Source: Polaromonas sp. JS666 (GTDB taxonomy: Bacteria > Pseudomonadota > Gammaproteobacteria > Burkholderiales > Burkholderiaceae_C). Taken from it: a DNA stretch of 64,000 bases. Shown one piece after another: positions 1 to 8,755 of this stretch. The position numbers and the translations under genes are program-made. Under the pieces are notes generated by a model. That model saw only the letters and a program-made list of their open reading frames with translations, made no database searches and was not told the origin of the DNA. Numbering within the stretch: position 1 is the stretch's first letter; every line of letters begins with the position of its first letter. The stretch is from NCBI RefSeq assembly GCF_000013865.1, contig NC_007948.1, forward strand, positions 124,001-188,000. The letters run 5' to 3'.

Positions 1-2
1 GC

Positions 3-452
3 ATGAATCGACGAATGATGGGGGCGGCCGCCCTCGCTGTCCTTGGCCTGCTCACTGCATGCGCGACCGGACCCGCCTCCGCTCCCCCGGCCGACGTGCC
101 AGCAGCATCTGCCACCTCCGGGCTGCGTGTGACCGGCACCGTGTCCTACCTGCAGCGCGTGGCCTTGCCGCCCGACAGCGACGTCATTGTCCAGCTGCGT
201 GACATCTCGCGACTCGACTCGCCATCGGGCGTGTTGGCCGAGCAGCGTTTCACGCCCCGCAGCCAGGTGCCCTTGCCGTTCGAACTCAGCGTGGATCCGG
301 GCCGGATAGACCCGCGCATGCGCTACGCCGTGGCAGCGCGCATTCAGCGCAACGGCAAATTGCTGTTCATCAACGACAAGCTGCACCTGGTGCTCACGCA
401 AGGCCATGGCAACCGTGTCGACATGGTGCTGCACATGGTGTCCAAACCCTGA
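3..452 (+). CDS. YbaY-family (YscW-like) lipoprotein
   Basis: The 149-residue product begins with a short basic and hydrophobic signal ending in a lipobox (L-T-A-C, Cys at about residue 20), so it should be lipid-anchored in the envelope. A Pro/Ala-rich linker follows, then a compact beta-rich domain starting near residue 42 (VTGTVSYLQRVALPPDS, then VIVQLRD) and a late FxxxVDPGRIDPRMRYAV segment. This pattern is typical of the YbaY/YscW domain, whose members are envelope lipoproteins of poorly defined role, some acting as chaperones for secretins. The start is the first ATG of the window, so its promoter and ribosome site are not visible. It converges on the DMT permease gene. Confidence 0.75.
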   Translation: MNRRMMGAAALAVLGLLTACATGPASAPPADVPAASATSGLRVTGTVSYLQRVALPPDSDVIVQLRDISRLDSPSGVLAEQRFTPRSQVPLPFELSVDPGRIDPRMRYAVAARIQRNGKLLFINDKLHLVLTQGHGNRVDMVLHMVSKP

Positions 453-465
453 AACCCTGAAACGC

Positions 466-1365
466 TCAGGCCGCCGCCGGCTGACGATTCACCAGCACGA
501 CACCGACGGCCACCAGCGCCAGCGCCGCCAGCAGGCCGGGCGTCACACTTTCCCTGAGCCACAGCGCGCCAAACAGCAGCGCAAACAGCGGCGTGAGAAA
601 GACAAACACTGAAATCCGGGTCGCCGGGTAGTGCCCCAGCATCCACATCCAGGCCAGGTAACTGGCGAAAGCGCCGATCACGGTCTGCAGCAGCAGCGAG
701 GTGATGGCAAACGGGCTGAATTGCCAGACCCACACCTCGCCCAGCGCCAGTGACAGCGCCGGGAAGGCCAGGCCGCTGACGGCCAGTTGGTAAAAGAGCA
801 GTTTTTCCGCCGCGATGTTGGTCAGGCTGGAGGCGCGAATGACCACGGTGGTGAGTCCCCAGAGCAGCCCGGCCAGCAGCGCCAGCAAGTCACCGCGCGC
901 CGTTGATCCGTGGCCGGCCGTGAAGCCTTCACGCAGGGCAAACACCACGGCGACAAAGGCCCCGAGCAAGCCAACCCATTGCAGGCCGCGCAAGCGTTCG
1001 GCCTTGACCCACAGCGGCACCAGCAGGGCGACCCAGAAAGGCGAGGTGTACAAAAACACCGTCAGGCGCGAGGCGCTGGTGTACTGCAGGCCCAGGTAAA
1101 TGCAGGCAAACTCCGCGCCAAACAGCGCACCTGCCAGCAGGCCGGCCCGCAGGGAGCCGTCACGGCCAAACAGCGCAATGCCGCGCCACAGGCACCACAG
1201 CCCCAGCAGGGCCGTGGCGCCCAGCAAACGCAAGGAGGCCTGGAACATCGGCGGGATCTCGCTGATGGTGGCCTTGATCAGCACCTGCTGCAGGCCCCAG
1301 AACAGGCAGCAACCCAGCAGCAGGGAGACAGCGAGGGTGTCGAGGTGGGTCTTGCGTGCGGTCAT
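466..1365 (-). CDS. EamA/DMT-superfamily inner-membrane permease
   Basis: The product of about 299 residues has ten hydrophobic segments arranged as two EamA repeats, the usual size for drug/metabolite transporters. The substrate (amino acid, nucleoside or other metabolite export) cannot be told from sequence. An upstream start at 1425 is open, but ATG at 1365 puts the first membrane segment (LDTLAVSLLLGCCLFWG) close to the N terminus as is normal and leaves room for the divergent LysR gene at 1452, so it is preferred. The roughly 86-bp gap to that regulator makes the permease a plausible target of it. Confidence 0.8.
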   Translation of the reverse strand: MTARKTHLDTLAVSLLLGCCLFWGLQQVLIKATISEIPPMFQASLRLLGATALLGLWCLWRGIALFGRDGSLRAGLLAGALFGAEFACIYLGLQYTSASRLTVFLYTSPFWVALLVPLWVKAERLRGLQWVGLLGAFVAVVFALREGFTAGHGSTARGDLLALLAGLLWGLTTVVIRASSLTNIAAEKLLFYQLAVSGLAFPALSLALGEVWVWQFSPFAITSLLLQTVIGAFASYLAWMWMLGHYPATRISVFVFLTPLFALLFGALWLRESVTPGLLAALALVAVGVVLVNRQPAAA

Positions 1366-1451
1366 GCCTTGATGGTAGCCGGGGCTCCCCGCGGCCCGGC
1401 GGTGGGTGACAAGGAATACCATCACATGAACTGACAGGACAGGGTGTTGCT

Positions 1452-2354
1452 GTGGACCATAAATGGCTGGAAGATTTCATTGTGCTGGCGCGAGAGCGCA
1501 GCTTTTCAAGGGCAGCCGAACTGCGTCATGTGACGCAGCCGCAGTTCTCGCGCCGCATACGCGCACTGGAGCTGTGGGCCGGCGCCGACCTGATCAACCG
1601 CGCCAGCATGCCGCTGGGGCTGACTGCCGCTGGCGAGGAACTGCTGCCGGTGGCGCACCGGGCGGCGGCGAGCCTCAACGACGCCCGCGCCCGCATACGC
1701 CATGCGCGTGGCAGCCTTGACTGGGTCACGCTGGCGACCGGGCGCACGCTGTCACGCACGGCCGTGCCGGACTGGCTCGCGCGCGTCAAGCGTTCGGCCG
1801 GCGAGTTTCGGCTGCGCATCCTGACAGGCTCCATCCATGAGGGGGCCACGGCCCTGGAGCAGGGCGCCGCCGATTTCCTGTTGTCGTTTACCCATCCGCG
1901 CCTGCCGCTGCTGCTGGACGAGCAGACGTTTGAAGGCATCACGCTGGGCACCGACGAGCTGGTGGCCGTGAGCGCGCCGCGCGGCGATGGCCAGCCGCGG
2001 CATGCCTTGCCTGGCACGGACCGCCACCCGGTGCCGGTGCTGGGCTATGCCCCGACGCTGGCGCTCAGCCAGATCCTTCAGGACGGACTCAGCCGCAGTT
2101 CGCGCGAGCTGCACCTGCACACGGTGACCGAATCGGACTTTGCCGAGTCGCTGCATGAGCAGGCGCTTCAGGGCGTGGGCATGGCGTGGCTGCCCCGCGG
2201 GTTGGTGGATGGCGACCTGCGCAGCGGCCGGCTGGTGGAGGCGGACGGCAAAGGTGCGGCGGTCCGCTTTGAAATCCGCCTGTACCGCCCGCGGAGCCCG
2301 CGCAACGATCTGGTGCAGCGCATCTGGTCGGCCAGTACCGCAGCCGGCGCCTGA
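1452..2354 (+). CDS. LysR-family transcriptional regulator
   Basis: A 300-residue protein with an N-terminal winged helix-turn-helix (residues 1-60; LEDFIVLARERSFSRAAEL, then VTQPQFSRRIRALE) and a C-terminal type 2 periplasmic-binding-like effector domain. The start is GTG. It is divergent from the DMT permease and reads toward the Bug binding protein at 2442, 87 bp away. LysR genes beside Bug/TctC genes are a common betaproteobacterial pattern, so it probably controls the binding protein and hydrolase downstream. The effector is unknown. Confidence 0.88.
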   Translation: MDHKWLEDFIVLARERSFSRAAELRHVTQPQFSRRIRALELWAGADLINRASMPLGLTAAGEELLPVAHRAAASLNDARARIRHARGSLDWVTLATGRTLSRTAVPDWLARVKRSAGEFRLRILTGSIHEGATALEQGAADFLLSFTHPRLPLLLDEQTFEGITLGTDELVAVSAPRGDGQPRHALPGTDRHPVPVLGYAPTLALSQILQDGLSRSSRELHLHTVTESDFAESLHEQALQGVGMAWLPRGLVDGDLRSGRLVEADGKGAAVRFEIRLYRPRSPRNDLVQRIWSASTAAGA

Positions 2355-2441
2355 GTCCGGGGCTCGCATGCTCCCATGCGTGATGCGCATGCGCGGCGCG
2401 CGGACGACTTCTAGACTGGCGCCATCAACAAGGAGCCCGTC

Positions 2442-3449
2442 ATGCCTGAAACGTTTACCCTCAACCGCCGCGGCGTCGGCCGCACACTCTGCCTGGCCGC
2501 AGCCGGGCTGCTGTGCCTGCCCGCTGCATGGGCGCAGGCCTGGCCCGCCGGCAAGCCCATTTCCCTGGTGGTGGGCTACCCCGCCGGCGGGAGCGTCGAC
2601 CTGGTGGCACGCATCATTGCGGAGCCGCTGGCCAAGCGCCTGGGCACCCCTGTGGTGGTGGACAACGTGGGCGGCGCCGGTGGAACGATAGGGGCGCAGA
2701 AGGTGGTCAATGCCGCAGCCGACGGCTATACGCTGTTGCTGGGCTCCGGAAGCGAAGTTTCCATCGCAAGGCTCTTCAATGCGGCGGTCAGGTACAACGG
2801 CGAAACCGACCTGGCCCCCGTCGGGTTGATCGGCGTCACGCCGATGGTCTTCGTGACCAGCCCCCGGACCGGTGTGAAAACCATCGAGGAGGCATTGGCC
2901 AAGTCCAGGCGCGAACGCAACCAGTTGAACTTCGCATCGTCCGGCATCGGCACGCCGCTGCATGTTTCAGGCGAACTCATCAACCTGCTGGCCGGAACGA
3001 CCTTTCGCCATGTGCCCTATCGCGGCGCGGCGCAGCAGCTGCAGGACCTGCTGGGGGGCAATATCGAGTTCAGTGTCTCGGTGCTTTCCTCTGCTTTGCC
3101 GCACATCGAATCGGGCAAGATGGTTCCGCTTGGTGTGACGACAGCAACCCGCTCACGGGCGGCGCCGCAGATTCCCGCACTGGGCGAGAACCCGCGCCTG
3201 AAAGGTTATGACATGAACGTCTGGTTTGGCCTCTTCGGGCCCGCGAAATTGCCGGCGCCCCTGGTGGCGCGCCTGAACCGGGAGCTCAACGACATTTTGC
3301 GCGAGGAAGCCGTGTGGCAAAAGCTGCAAAAGGCCGGCATTTCCAACGAAGGAGGCACGCCGCAGGCGCTCACGGCCTTTATCCGGGCGGAAACCCAGCG
3401 CGTGCGCAGTGTGGTCAACAAGGCCGTGGCGACCGGCGCGGCCTCGTGA
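2442..3449 (+). CDS. Bug/TctC-family periplasmic solute-binding protein
   Basis: A 335-residue exported protein. The signal sequence (LCLAAAGLLCLPAAWAQA) ends near residue 31 and is followed by the family start WPAGKPISLVVGYPAGGSVD and by VVVDNVGGAGGTIGAQ, the residues that in Bug proteins line the carboxylate pocket. AAGGAG lies just before the ATG. Bug proteins bind carboxylic acids, amino acids or aromatic acids and are often unlinked to membrane subunits. None is present here. The stop overlaps the start of the next gene, so the two are co-translated and may act on the same compound. Confidence 0.9.
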   Translation: MPETFTLNRRGVGRTLCLAAAGLLCLPAAWAQAWPAGKPISLVVGYPAGGSVDLVARIIAEPLAKRLGTPVVVDNVGGAGGTIGAQKVVNAAADGYTLLLGSGSEVSIARLFNAAVRYNGETDLAPVGLIGVTPMVFVTSPRTGVKTIEEALAKSRRERNQLNFASSGIGTPLHVSGELINLLAGTTFRHVPYRGAAQQLQDLLGGNIEFSVSVLSSALPHIESGKMVPLGVTTATRSRAAPQIPALGENPRLKGYDMNVWFGLFGPAKLPAPLVARLNRELNDILREEAVWQKLQKAGISNEGGTPQALTAFIRAETQRVRSVVNKAVATGAAS

Positions 3450-4420
3450 GCGGCGGTCCCATCAAGGCCCATGCGGTGCAACTGGAGCCGCCCGGGCTGT
3501 CCGGCTGGGCGGCTTCTCCCACAGGTACGGCCTATGTGCACGAGCGTGCCTCGGTCGAGGCCGGCCCGGAAGTCCTGCTGACGGCGCTGGTGCACGGCAA
3601 CGAGTACTCGGGTGCGTGGGCGCTGGATGCGTTCCTGCGCAGCGGACTGCACCCCCGGCGGGGGCGTATCACTGCTGCGTTCTGCAACACGGCGGCCTTC
3701 GCACGCTTTGAGGCCCGCCATCCGGACGCATCCCGGTTTGTCGACGAGGACTTCAACCGCGTGTGGTCCGCAAGCGTGCTGGATGGCAGCAGACACAGCG
3801 CCGAATTGTCACGTGCCCGCGAAATCCGACCCTTCGTCGACCGCGCCAGCCATTTGCTGGACCTGCATTCGATGCATGAGCCCTGCGGGCCTCTTCTGGT
3901 CACCGGCCTGCTGCCACGCAACATCGCTTTCGCGCAAAGCCTGGGTACGGCGAGCCAGGTGGTCGTGGATGCCGGTCACGCCGATGGCGTGCGCATGCGG
4001 GACTACGGGCCGTTTGCGGAAAAAGAGGGCTCCCGCATTGCCCTGCTGCTGGAAGCCGGGCAGCACTGGGAGCTGGCGTCGCTGCAGGCGGCGCGCAATG
4101 TGCTGATGCGTTTTCTGGTGGGCTGCGGGGTCATGGATCATGGCGACGTGCCGCCTGGCTGGCTGCTGCCCGACGCGATGCCGCCACCGCCGGTGATGGT
4201 CACCCACCGCATCGTCGCGCGCTCGGCCGATTTTGCGTTTGTGCAGGACTTTCGTGGCGGCGAAATCATTCGCCGCGCCGGCACACCGATTGCGCACGAT
4301 GCCGGCGAGGCGGTGGTGACGCCTTATGACGACTGCGTGCTGGTCATGCCATCGGTGCGGCAGTTGCGGCCCGGTGTGACCACCGTGCGCCTGGGGCAGC
4401 GGGGCGACGGGATGGTGTAG
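3446..4420 (+). CDS. Succinylglutamate desuccinylase/aspartoacylase-family zinc hydrolase
   Basis: About 324 residues with the M14-type aspartoacylase signatures in order: HGNEYSG (zinc His and Glu), EDFNRVW (DxNR substrate arginine), DLHSMHEP (third zinc ligand) and LLEAGQHW with the likely catalytic Glu. Family members release an acid from an N-acyl amino acid or related amide. GTG at 3446 is chosen because it overlaps the TGA of the Bug gene (GTGA); the longer upstream reading frame lies inside that gene. Coupling to a Bug protein suggests hydrolysis of the amide or acylated amino acid it captures. The true substrate is not predictable. Confidence 0.8.
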   Translation: MSGGPIKAHAVQLEPPGLSGWAASPTGTAYVHERASVEAGPEVLLTALVHGNEYSGAWALDAFLRSGLHPRRGRITAAFCNTAAFARFEARHPDASRFVDEDFNRVWSASVLDGSRHSAELSRAREIRPFVDRASHLLDLHSMHEPCGPLLVTGLLPRNIAFAQSLGTASQVVVDAGHADGVRMRDYGPFAEKEGSRIALLLEAGQHWELASLQAARNVLMRFLVGCGVMDHGDVPPGWLLPDAMPPPPVMVTHRIVARSADFAFVQDFRGGEIIRRAGTPIAHDAGEAVVTPYDDCVLVMPSVRQLRPGVTTVRLGQRGDGMV

Positions 4421-4540
4421 CGGGGGCGGCCAGGTCGCGTAGAACCCGGATGGATACTTCAGTCACGGACAGTCGTCGCGCCCTGCGCCTGTCGGCCAGG
4501 CAAGGCGCGCCGGATTCACCGATGAGGCATCAGCGCCGGC

Positions 4541-5059
4541 TCACAAAGGGTGCTCGGTGTAGAACCTGCCGCCGTGAAACAGCAGCGGCGCTGCGCCAGC
4601 GCGATGGCTGCAGCGCTCCACTTCGCCGACGAAGATCACGTGGTCGCCTTCCTCGTAGCGGCTGCGGTTGAAGCATTCGAAGGTGGCGGCCGCGCCGCTG
4701 AGCAGGGGAGAGCCGCTCGCGCCTTCGGTGAACAGCACGTCCGCCCAGCGGTCTTCGCGCCGGCTGGCAAAGCGTTCGGCCAGCGCTTTCTGATCCGCCG
4801 CCAGGATGTTGATGGCGTAGTGCGACCCGGCGCTCAGCGCAGCCATGGAGCCCGCTGCCTGCGCCAGGCTCCAGAGGACCAGGGGCGGGTTGAGCGACAC
4901 CGAATTAAAGGAGTTGGCCGTCAGGCCGACCAGCACGCCGGCCGGCGTGCGCGCGGTGACGATGGTGACCCCGGTGGCAAACATGGCCAGCGAGGCCCGG
5001 AACTCTCGTTGGGAAAAGCTGGGACTGCTCGCTTTGCGCGGAATGGAAGGGGTCGGCAT
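4541..5059 (-). CDS. Flavin reductase-like (FMN-binding split barrel) protein
   Basis: The product is 172 residues, typical of the NAD(P)H:flavin reductase component of two-component monooxygenases (HpaC/StyB type). Recognisable blocks are FRASLAMFATGVTIVTA, GLTANSFNSVSLNPPLVLWSL and the C-terminal HGGRFY. ATG at 5059 is preferred over an upstream in-frame start at 5188, which would add a Pro/Ala-rich extension not seen in the family. It lies 145 bp downstream of the sigma-54 activator gene on the same strand. No partner monooxygenase is present in the window, so it either serves one elsewhere or supports the neighbouring aromatic pathway. Confidence 0.82.
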   Translation of the reverse strand: MPTPSIPRKASSPSFSQREFRASLAMFATGVTIVTARTPAGVLVGLTANSFNSVSLNPPLVLWSLAQAAGSMAALSAGSHYAINILAADQKALAERFASRREDRWADVLFTEGASGSPLLSGAAATFECFNRSRYEEGDHVIFVGEVERCSHRAGAAPLLFHGGRFYTEHPL

Positions 5060-5204
5060 AGACGGGTAATTTAACTGAAGCGCTTGAAGCGCACCGGCCA
5101 CAGGCTTGGCGGCCCTCCCGCCTGGGTGCGATGCTGGATGGGTGAGCGGGTTGGGGGCCGAAGCTGGCGGGGCAGCCCGAAACCTCAAGGCAAGTGTGCG
5201 CGAA

Positions 5205-7019
5205 TCAAAGGAGGCGATGCTTTCTTGCGCGGTAGGCCAGCTTCGCCCGCGTTGTGTTGAGCAGCCGCGCTGCGGCGGACAGATTCCCCTGGGATGTGGA
5301 AATCGCCCGCAGGAGCGTGTCGCGCTCGGTCTGATCCAGAGACTGCGGAGCCTGCGCCGTGCTTGACGGTGTGGCTATCGCCAAGGCTTGTGCGCAGCCT
5401 GCAGGCTCTGCGAAGTTCAAAGTTGCGGAGCTTCCCTTCAGCCGCAGCGTCATGATGTCGGCGCTCAGGGTTTCACCGCTGGTGAATAAGTGGTGCACAT
5501 CAATCAGCCCTTCCATGTCGGCCATGATCACAGCGCGTTCGATCAGGTTTTGCAGTTCGCGGATGTTGCCTGGAAAGGCATAGTTCAGCAGGGACCGAAC
5601 CGCTGCCTGCGTGAAGCCGCCAGTGTTGCAGCCGTGCTTGCGCCGGTAATGGTTCAGAAAGTGGTTCATCAACAGGGGAATGTCATCACGCCGCTCGCGC
5701 AGGGGCGGCAGGTGAATGGGGAAGACATTGAGCCGAAAGAACAAATCCTCGCGAAACTTTCCCTCCAGCACGGCTTGACGCAGCGCTTCATTGGTAGCCG
5801 CCACGACGCGCACATCCACTGCAATGCTGCGCGTGCCGCCCACCCGTTCGACCTCGCCCTCCTGCAAGGCGCGCAGCAGCTTGCCTTGGGCGACGTAGCT
5901 CAGCGAGCCAATCTCGTCCAGAAACAGGGTGCCGCCGCTGGCTCTCTCAAAGCGGCCTGGCCGCGAGTGGCTGGCTCCGGTGTACGCCCCGCGTTCCACG
6001 CCGAACAGTTCGGACTCGATCAGGGTTTCCGGGATGGCTGCGCAGTTCACCGCCACAAACGGCCGGTCCTTGCGCGGGCTGATCTTGTGCAGCATGCGGG
6101 CAAATTTTTCCTTGCCCACGCCGGACTCGCCGGTAAACAGCACGGTGGCCGAGGTACGCGCCACGCGGCTCAGCTGGTGGCAGGCGGCGTTGAAGGCCGA
6201 GGAGGCGCCGACCATCGCATCGCCGGCGGAGGCCTCGACCTGGGGCAGTTCGGCGGCGCTGGGGGCTGGGCGGGCGTAGGCTGCGGTATCGACAAACTCC
6301 CTGACGTTGAGGTAGCGCATGTCTTGCGCGATATCGTCCCACTGGTCGGCCGATTTGCCTACCACCTGGCAATGCGCTTCGCCCATGGAGCGACACTGCG
6401 TTTCCCGGAAGACGACGAGATGGCCGAACAATGTGCTGACATAGCCCGTGGCATAGCCCACCTGCATCCAGCAGGCGGGTGAGCCGCCAATCCCGTAGGC
6501 GGCGATGTGTTCATCGTCTTCGCTGGAGTTGTGCCACAGAAATTCGCCTTCATAGCTGCCCGTTTCCGGCTTGTACGAGGCCCGCACCACCTCGACTTTC
6601 ACCACCCCCTCCAGCGCATGCAGGCGCGTACCCGCGAGGGCGATGGCCGACGGGTCTGCATCGGGCCACTGCCGCCGCACCAGTTGGGCATCGCGGGCGC
6701 CGCTGACATAGCCCGCACGGGTGAACAGTCCGCGGGCCTGCTCCAGCCCCAGGCTGTCAATCATTTCGCGCCGCAGGGAGCCCAGGGCTTCCGTGTGCAA
6801 CAAGACCATGCGCTGGTCTTGCAGCCAGATGCGTCCGTCCCCCGGAGAAAAAAACAGGCATTCGCTGATGTCGGCAATGTTGGGGTGGGCATCGCCGCCA
6901 ATGTGGGCATTGGCAAATCCGCCCAGGGCTTTTGCCACCAATGCGCTGTCGAAGTTGCCAAGGGTCGTGCCCGTGGCCCGGGCCACGTCGGCCAGGGAGA
7001 TGCGCGAAGTGTTGCCCAT
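5205..7019 (-). CDS. XylR/DmpR-type sigma-54-dependent activator
   Basis: A 604-residue enhancer-binding protein. Residues about 30-130 form an XylR_N-type effector domain and about 145-220 a V4R domain ending in Cys and His residues (CRSMGEAHC). The AAA+ domain has Walker A GESGVGKE (297-304), GAYTGA (344-349, a GAFTGA variant for sigma-54 contact) and Walker B TLFLDEI (364-370). The C terminus is a Fis-type helix-turn-helix ([17 protein letters not shown]). Known relatives (XylR, DmpR, TouR) bind phenols or alkylbenzenes directly through the N-terminal domains. The gene is divergent from the aldehyde dehydrogenase operon, whose upstream region carries matching binding sites. One site lies 16 bp before this gene's own start, suggesting autoregulation. 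The inducer is unknown. Confidence 0.92.
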   Translation of the reverse strand: MGNTSRISLADVARATGTTLGNFDSALVAKALGGFANAHIGGDAHPNIADISECLFFSPGDGRIWLQDQRMVLLHTEALGSLRREMIDSLGLEQARGLFTRAGYVSGARDAQLVRRQWPDADPSAIALAGTRLHALEGVVKVEVVRASYKPETGSYEGEFLWHNSSEDDEHIAAYGIGGSPACWMQVGYATGYVSTLFGHLVVFRETQCRSMGEAHCQVVGKSADQWDDIAQDMRYLNVREFVDTAAYARPAPSAAELPQVEASAGDAMVGASSAFNAACHQLSRVARTSATVLFTGESGVGKEKFARMLHKISPRKDRPFVAVNCAAIPETLIESELFGVERGAYTGASHSRPGRFERASGGTLFLDEIGSLSYVAQGKLLRALQEGEVERVGGTRSIAVDVRVVAATNEALRQAVLEGKFREDLFFRLNVFPIHLPPLRERRDDIPLLMNHFLNHYRRKHGCNTGGFTQAAVRSLLNYAFPGNIRELQNLIERAVIMADMEGLIDVHHLFTSGETLSADIMTLRLKGSSATLNFAEPAGCAQALAIATPSSTAQAPQSLDQTERDTLLRAISTSQGNLSAAARLLNTTRAKLAYRARKHRLL

Positions 7020-7034
7020 GGGTTTACTTTTTAT

Positions 7035-7050
7035 TTAATCAATTGCGCAA
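7035..7050 (+). promoter_or_regulatory. Distal XylR-like upstream activating site (UAS1)
   Basis: The 16 bases TTAATCAATTGCGCAA match 13 of 16 positions of the palindromic XylR/DmpR-family target TTGATCAATTGATCAA (recalled from the TOL Pu and dmp Po promoters). The centre lies about 184 bp before the predicted sigma-54 start and about 23 bp before the activator's own start codon. Confidence 0.6.
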
Positions 7051-7065
7051 ATGTAGTTCACATTT

Positions 7066-7081
7066 ATAACCATTTGATCAA
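7066..7081 (+). promoter_or_regulatory. Proximal XylR-like upstream activating site (UAS2)
   Basis: The 16 bases ATAACCATTTGATCAA match about 12 of 16 positions of the XylR/DmpR target, with a perfect right half (TTGATCAA-like). Its centre is 31 bp, or about three helical turns, from that of UAS1. This is the paired-site layout of Pu-type enhancers. It lies about 153 bp before the predicted transcription start. Confidence 0.55.
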
Positions 7082-7198
7082 AAAATAAAACAGGGATTTC
7101 CCTTTGCTGCGCCGCAGTAATTTGACTTGGGGTATGTCCCTAATTCCCCTCTGGAAAAGGCCTCAATGCGGGGCAGCAGGCGGTTGCGATTGTGGGTG

Positions 7199-7215
7199 TT
7201 GGTCTGTGCATTGCA
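7199..7215 (+). promoter_or_regulatory. Sigma-54 promoter (-24/-12) of the ALDH-RND operon
   Basis: TTGG at 7199-7202 and TTGCA at 7211-7215 give the invariant GG-N10-GC spacing of sigma-54 promoters, on the strand of the aldehyde dehydrogenase gene. The predicted transcription start is near 7226, about 52 bp before its ATG. The divergent activator and two upstream sites support the call. Confidence 0.72.
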
Positions 7216-7277
7216 ATACATCCGGCATGTCACAGAAAAAGTGACGAACTGATAAACCAACCGAAAGGGCTTTTCCC

Positions 7278-8732
7278 ATGGGTGCAGCAGATGCAACAGC
7301 ATTTTTTAATTTTTCCGGCCTGAAGCAAGCTGCCTTGGGTGGTGGTGCGCGCGATGTGATCGAGCCCGCCACGGGCCAGGTCTTGTGCACCGTGGGCATT
7401 GCCGATGCGGCCGACGTGGCCGCCGCCACCGCCACTGCCGCTGCCGCGCAAAAAGCGTGGGTGGCGGTGCCTCCGCGTGAAAAGGCTGAAATTTTTCGCC
7501 GTGCTGCTGCCCTGTTTCAGCAGCATGGTGATGAATTGGCGCTGTACGCCGCACGCGAGACGGGCGGTATTTTGGCCAAAGGCCAGCATGAAATTCGCGA
7601 AGCCGCGCTGATATGCAACCTGGCCGCCAGCATTCCCCTGCAGTCGCAAGGCCATGTGCTGCCCAGCGTGCCGGGCCGCACCAGCATCGCGCGCCGTGTG
7701 CCGCACGGCATTGTGGGGGTGATTTCGCCCTTCAACTTCCCGATGATCCTGACCATCCGCTCGGTGGCCCCGGCCTTGGCCGCTGGCAATGCCGTGGTGG
7801 TCAAGCCCGACAGCCGCACCCCCGTAACGGGTGGCCTGATGATCGCCCGCATCTTCGCGCAAGCCGGTTTGCCCAAAGACTTGCTGCAGGTCTTGCCTGG
7901 CGACGCTGAAGCCGGTGAGGCCCTGGTCATTGACCCGTTGGTGCCGATGATTGCTTTCACCGGTTCGCCCGCTGTGGGCCGCCGCATTGGTGAGTTGGCT
8001 GGCCGCCACCTGAAGAAGGTGTCGCTGGAGCTGGGCGGCGCCAACTCCCTGATCATTCTGGACGATGCTGACCTGGATGTGGCCGCCAGCAATGCCGCCT
8101 GGGGTGCTTACTTTCACCAAGGCCAGATTTGCATGGCTTCCAACCGCATCCTGGTGCATGAGAGCATGGCCGCCGAGTTGACCAGGCGACTGATTGCCAA
8201 GGCCACGCATTTACCGATGGGCAACGGTGCCAGCGGCCAGGTAGCCCTGGGCCCGCTGATCGATGCCAGGCAGCGCGACCGCGTGCACGCCCTCGTGCAG
8301 GACAGCGTGAAAGCGGGCGCCAAGCTGGAAGCCGGTGGAGTTTTTGACGGCCTGTTCTACAAGCCGACCGTGCTGACGGGCGTCAAGGCCGGCATGCGGG
8401 TGTATGACGAAGAAACCTTTGGCCCCGTCGCCAACATCATCACTTACAAGACCGATGCAGAAGCCATTGCCCTGGCCAACAACAACACCGGCAGCCTGTC
8501 TTCCGCCGTCATCTCCAGGTCGGTAGGCCGTGCCATGGCAGTGGGCCAGCAGCTTAAGTCCGGCATGGTCCACATCAACGACCAGACCGTGAATGACGAC
8601 TGCGTCAACCCCTTCGGCGGCCCCGGCATTGCGGGCAACGGCACCAGCGTGGGCGGACCGGCGGACTTTGAGGAATACACCATGTGGCAGTGGATGACGA
8701 TCAAAGACACGGCTCCCAACTACCCGTTTTAA
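7278..8732 (+). CDS. Benzaldehyde dehydrogenase-like NAD(P)+ aldehyde dehydrogenase (XylC/AreC type)
   Basis: A 484-residue ALDH with all catalytic parts: PFNFP with the oxyanion Asn153, Lys177 in VVKPDS, Glu251 in LELGGANS and nucleophile Cys285 in GQICMAS. Overall it resembles the benzaldehyde/vanillin dehydrogenase branch, which oxidises aryl aldehydes to acids. It is the first gene of the sigma-54-controlled operon, and an SDR alcohol dehydrogenase follows after 23 bp. Together they would turn an aromatic or related alcohol into its acid. Coniferyl, benzyl or cinnamyl substrates are all possible; exact specificity is inference. Confidence 0.88.
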   Translation: MGAADATAFFNFSGLKQAALGGGARDVIEPATGQVLCTVGIADAADVAAATATAAAAQKAWVAVPPREKAEIFRRAAALFQQHGDELALYAARETGGILAKGQHEIREAALICNLAASIPLQSQGHVLPSVPGRTSIARRVPHGIVGVISPFNFPMILTIRSVAPALAAGNAVVVKPDSRTPVTGGLMIARIFAQAGLPKDLLQVLPGDAEAGEALVIDPLVPMIAFTGSPAVGRRIGELAGRHLKKVSLELGGANSLIILDDADLDVAASNAAWGAYFHQGQICMASNRILVHESMAAELTRRLIAKATHLPMGNGASGQVALGPLIDARQRDRVHALVQDSVKAGAKLEAGGVFDGLFYKPTVLTGVKAGMRVYDEETFGPVANIITYKTDAEAIALANNNTGSLSSAVISRSVGRAMAVGQQLKSGMVHINDQTVNDDCVNPFGGPGIAGNGTSVGGPADFEEYTMWQWMTIKDTAPNYPF

Positions 8733-8755
8733 GTCAAATTTTCGAGGAGACATTT

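Noticed and set aside
7082..7198. IHF site between the enhancer sites and the sigma-54 promoter
   Set aside because: No stretch fits the IHF consensus acceptably; looping may rely on another protein or intrinsic bend.
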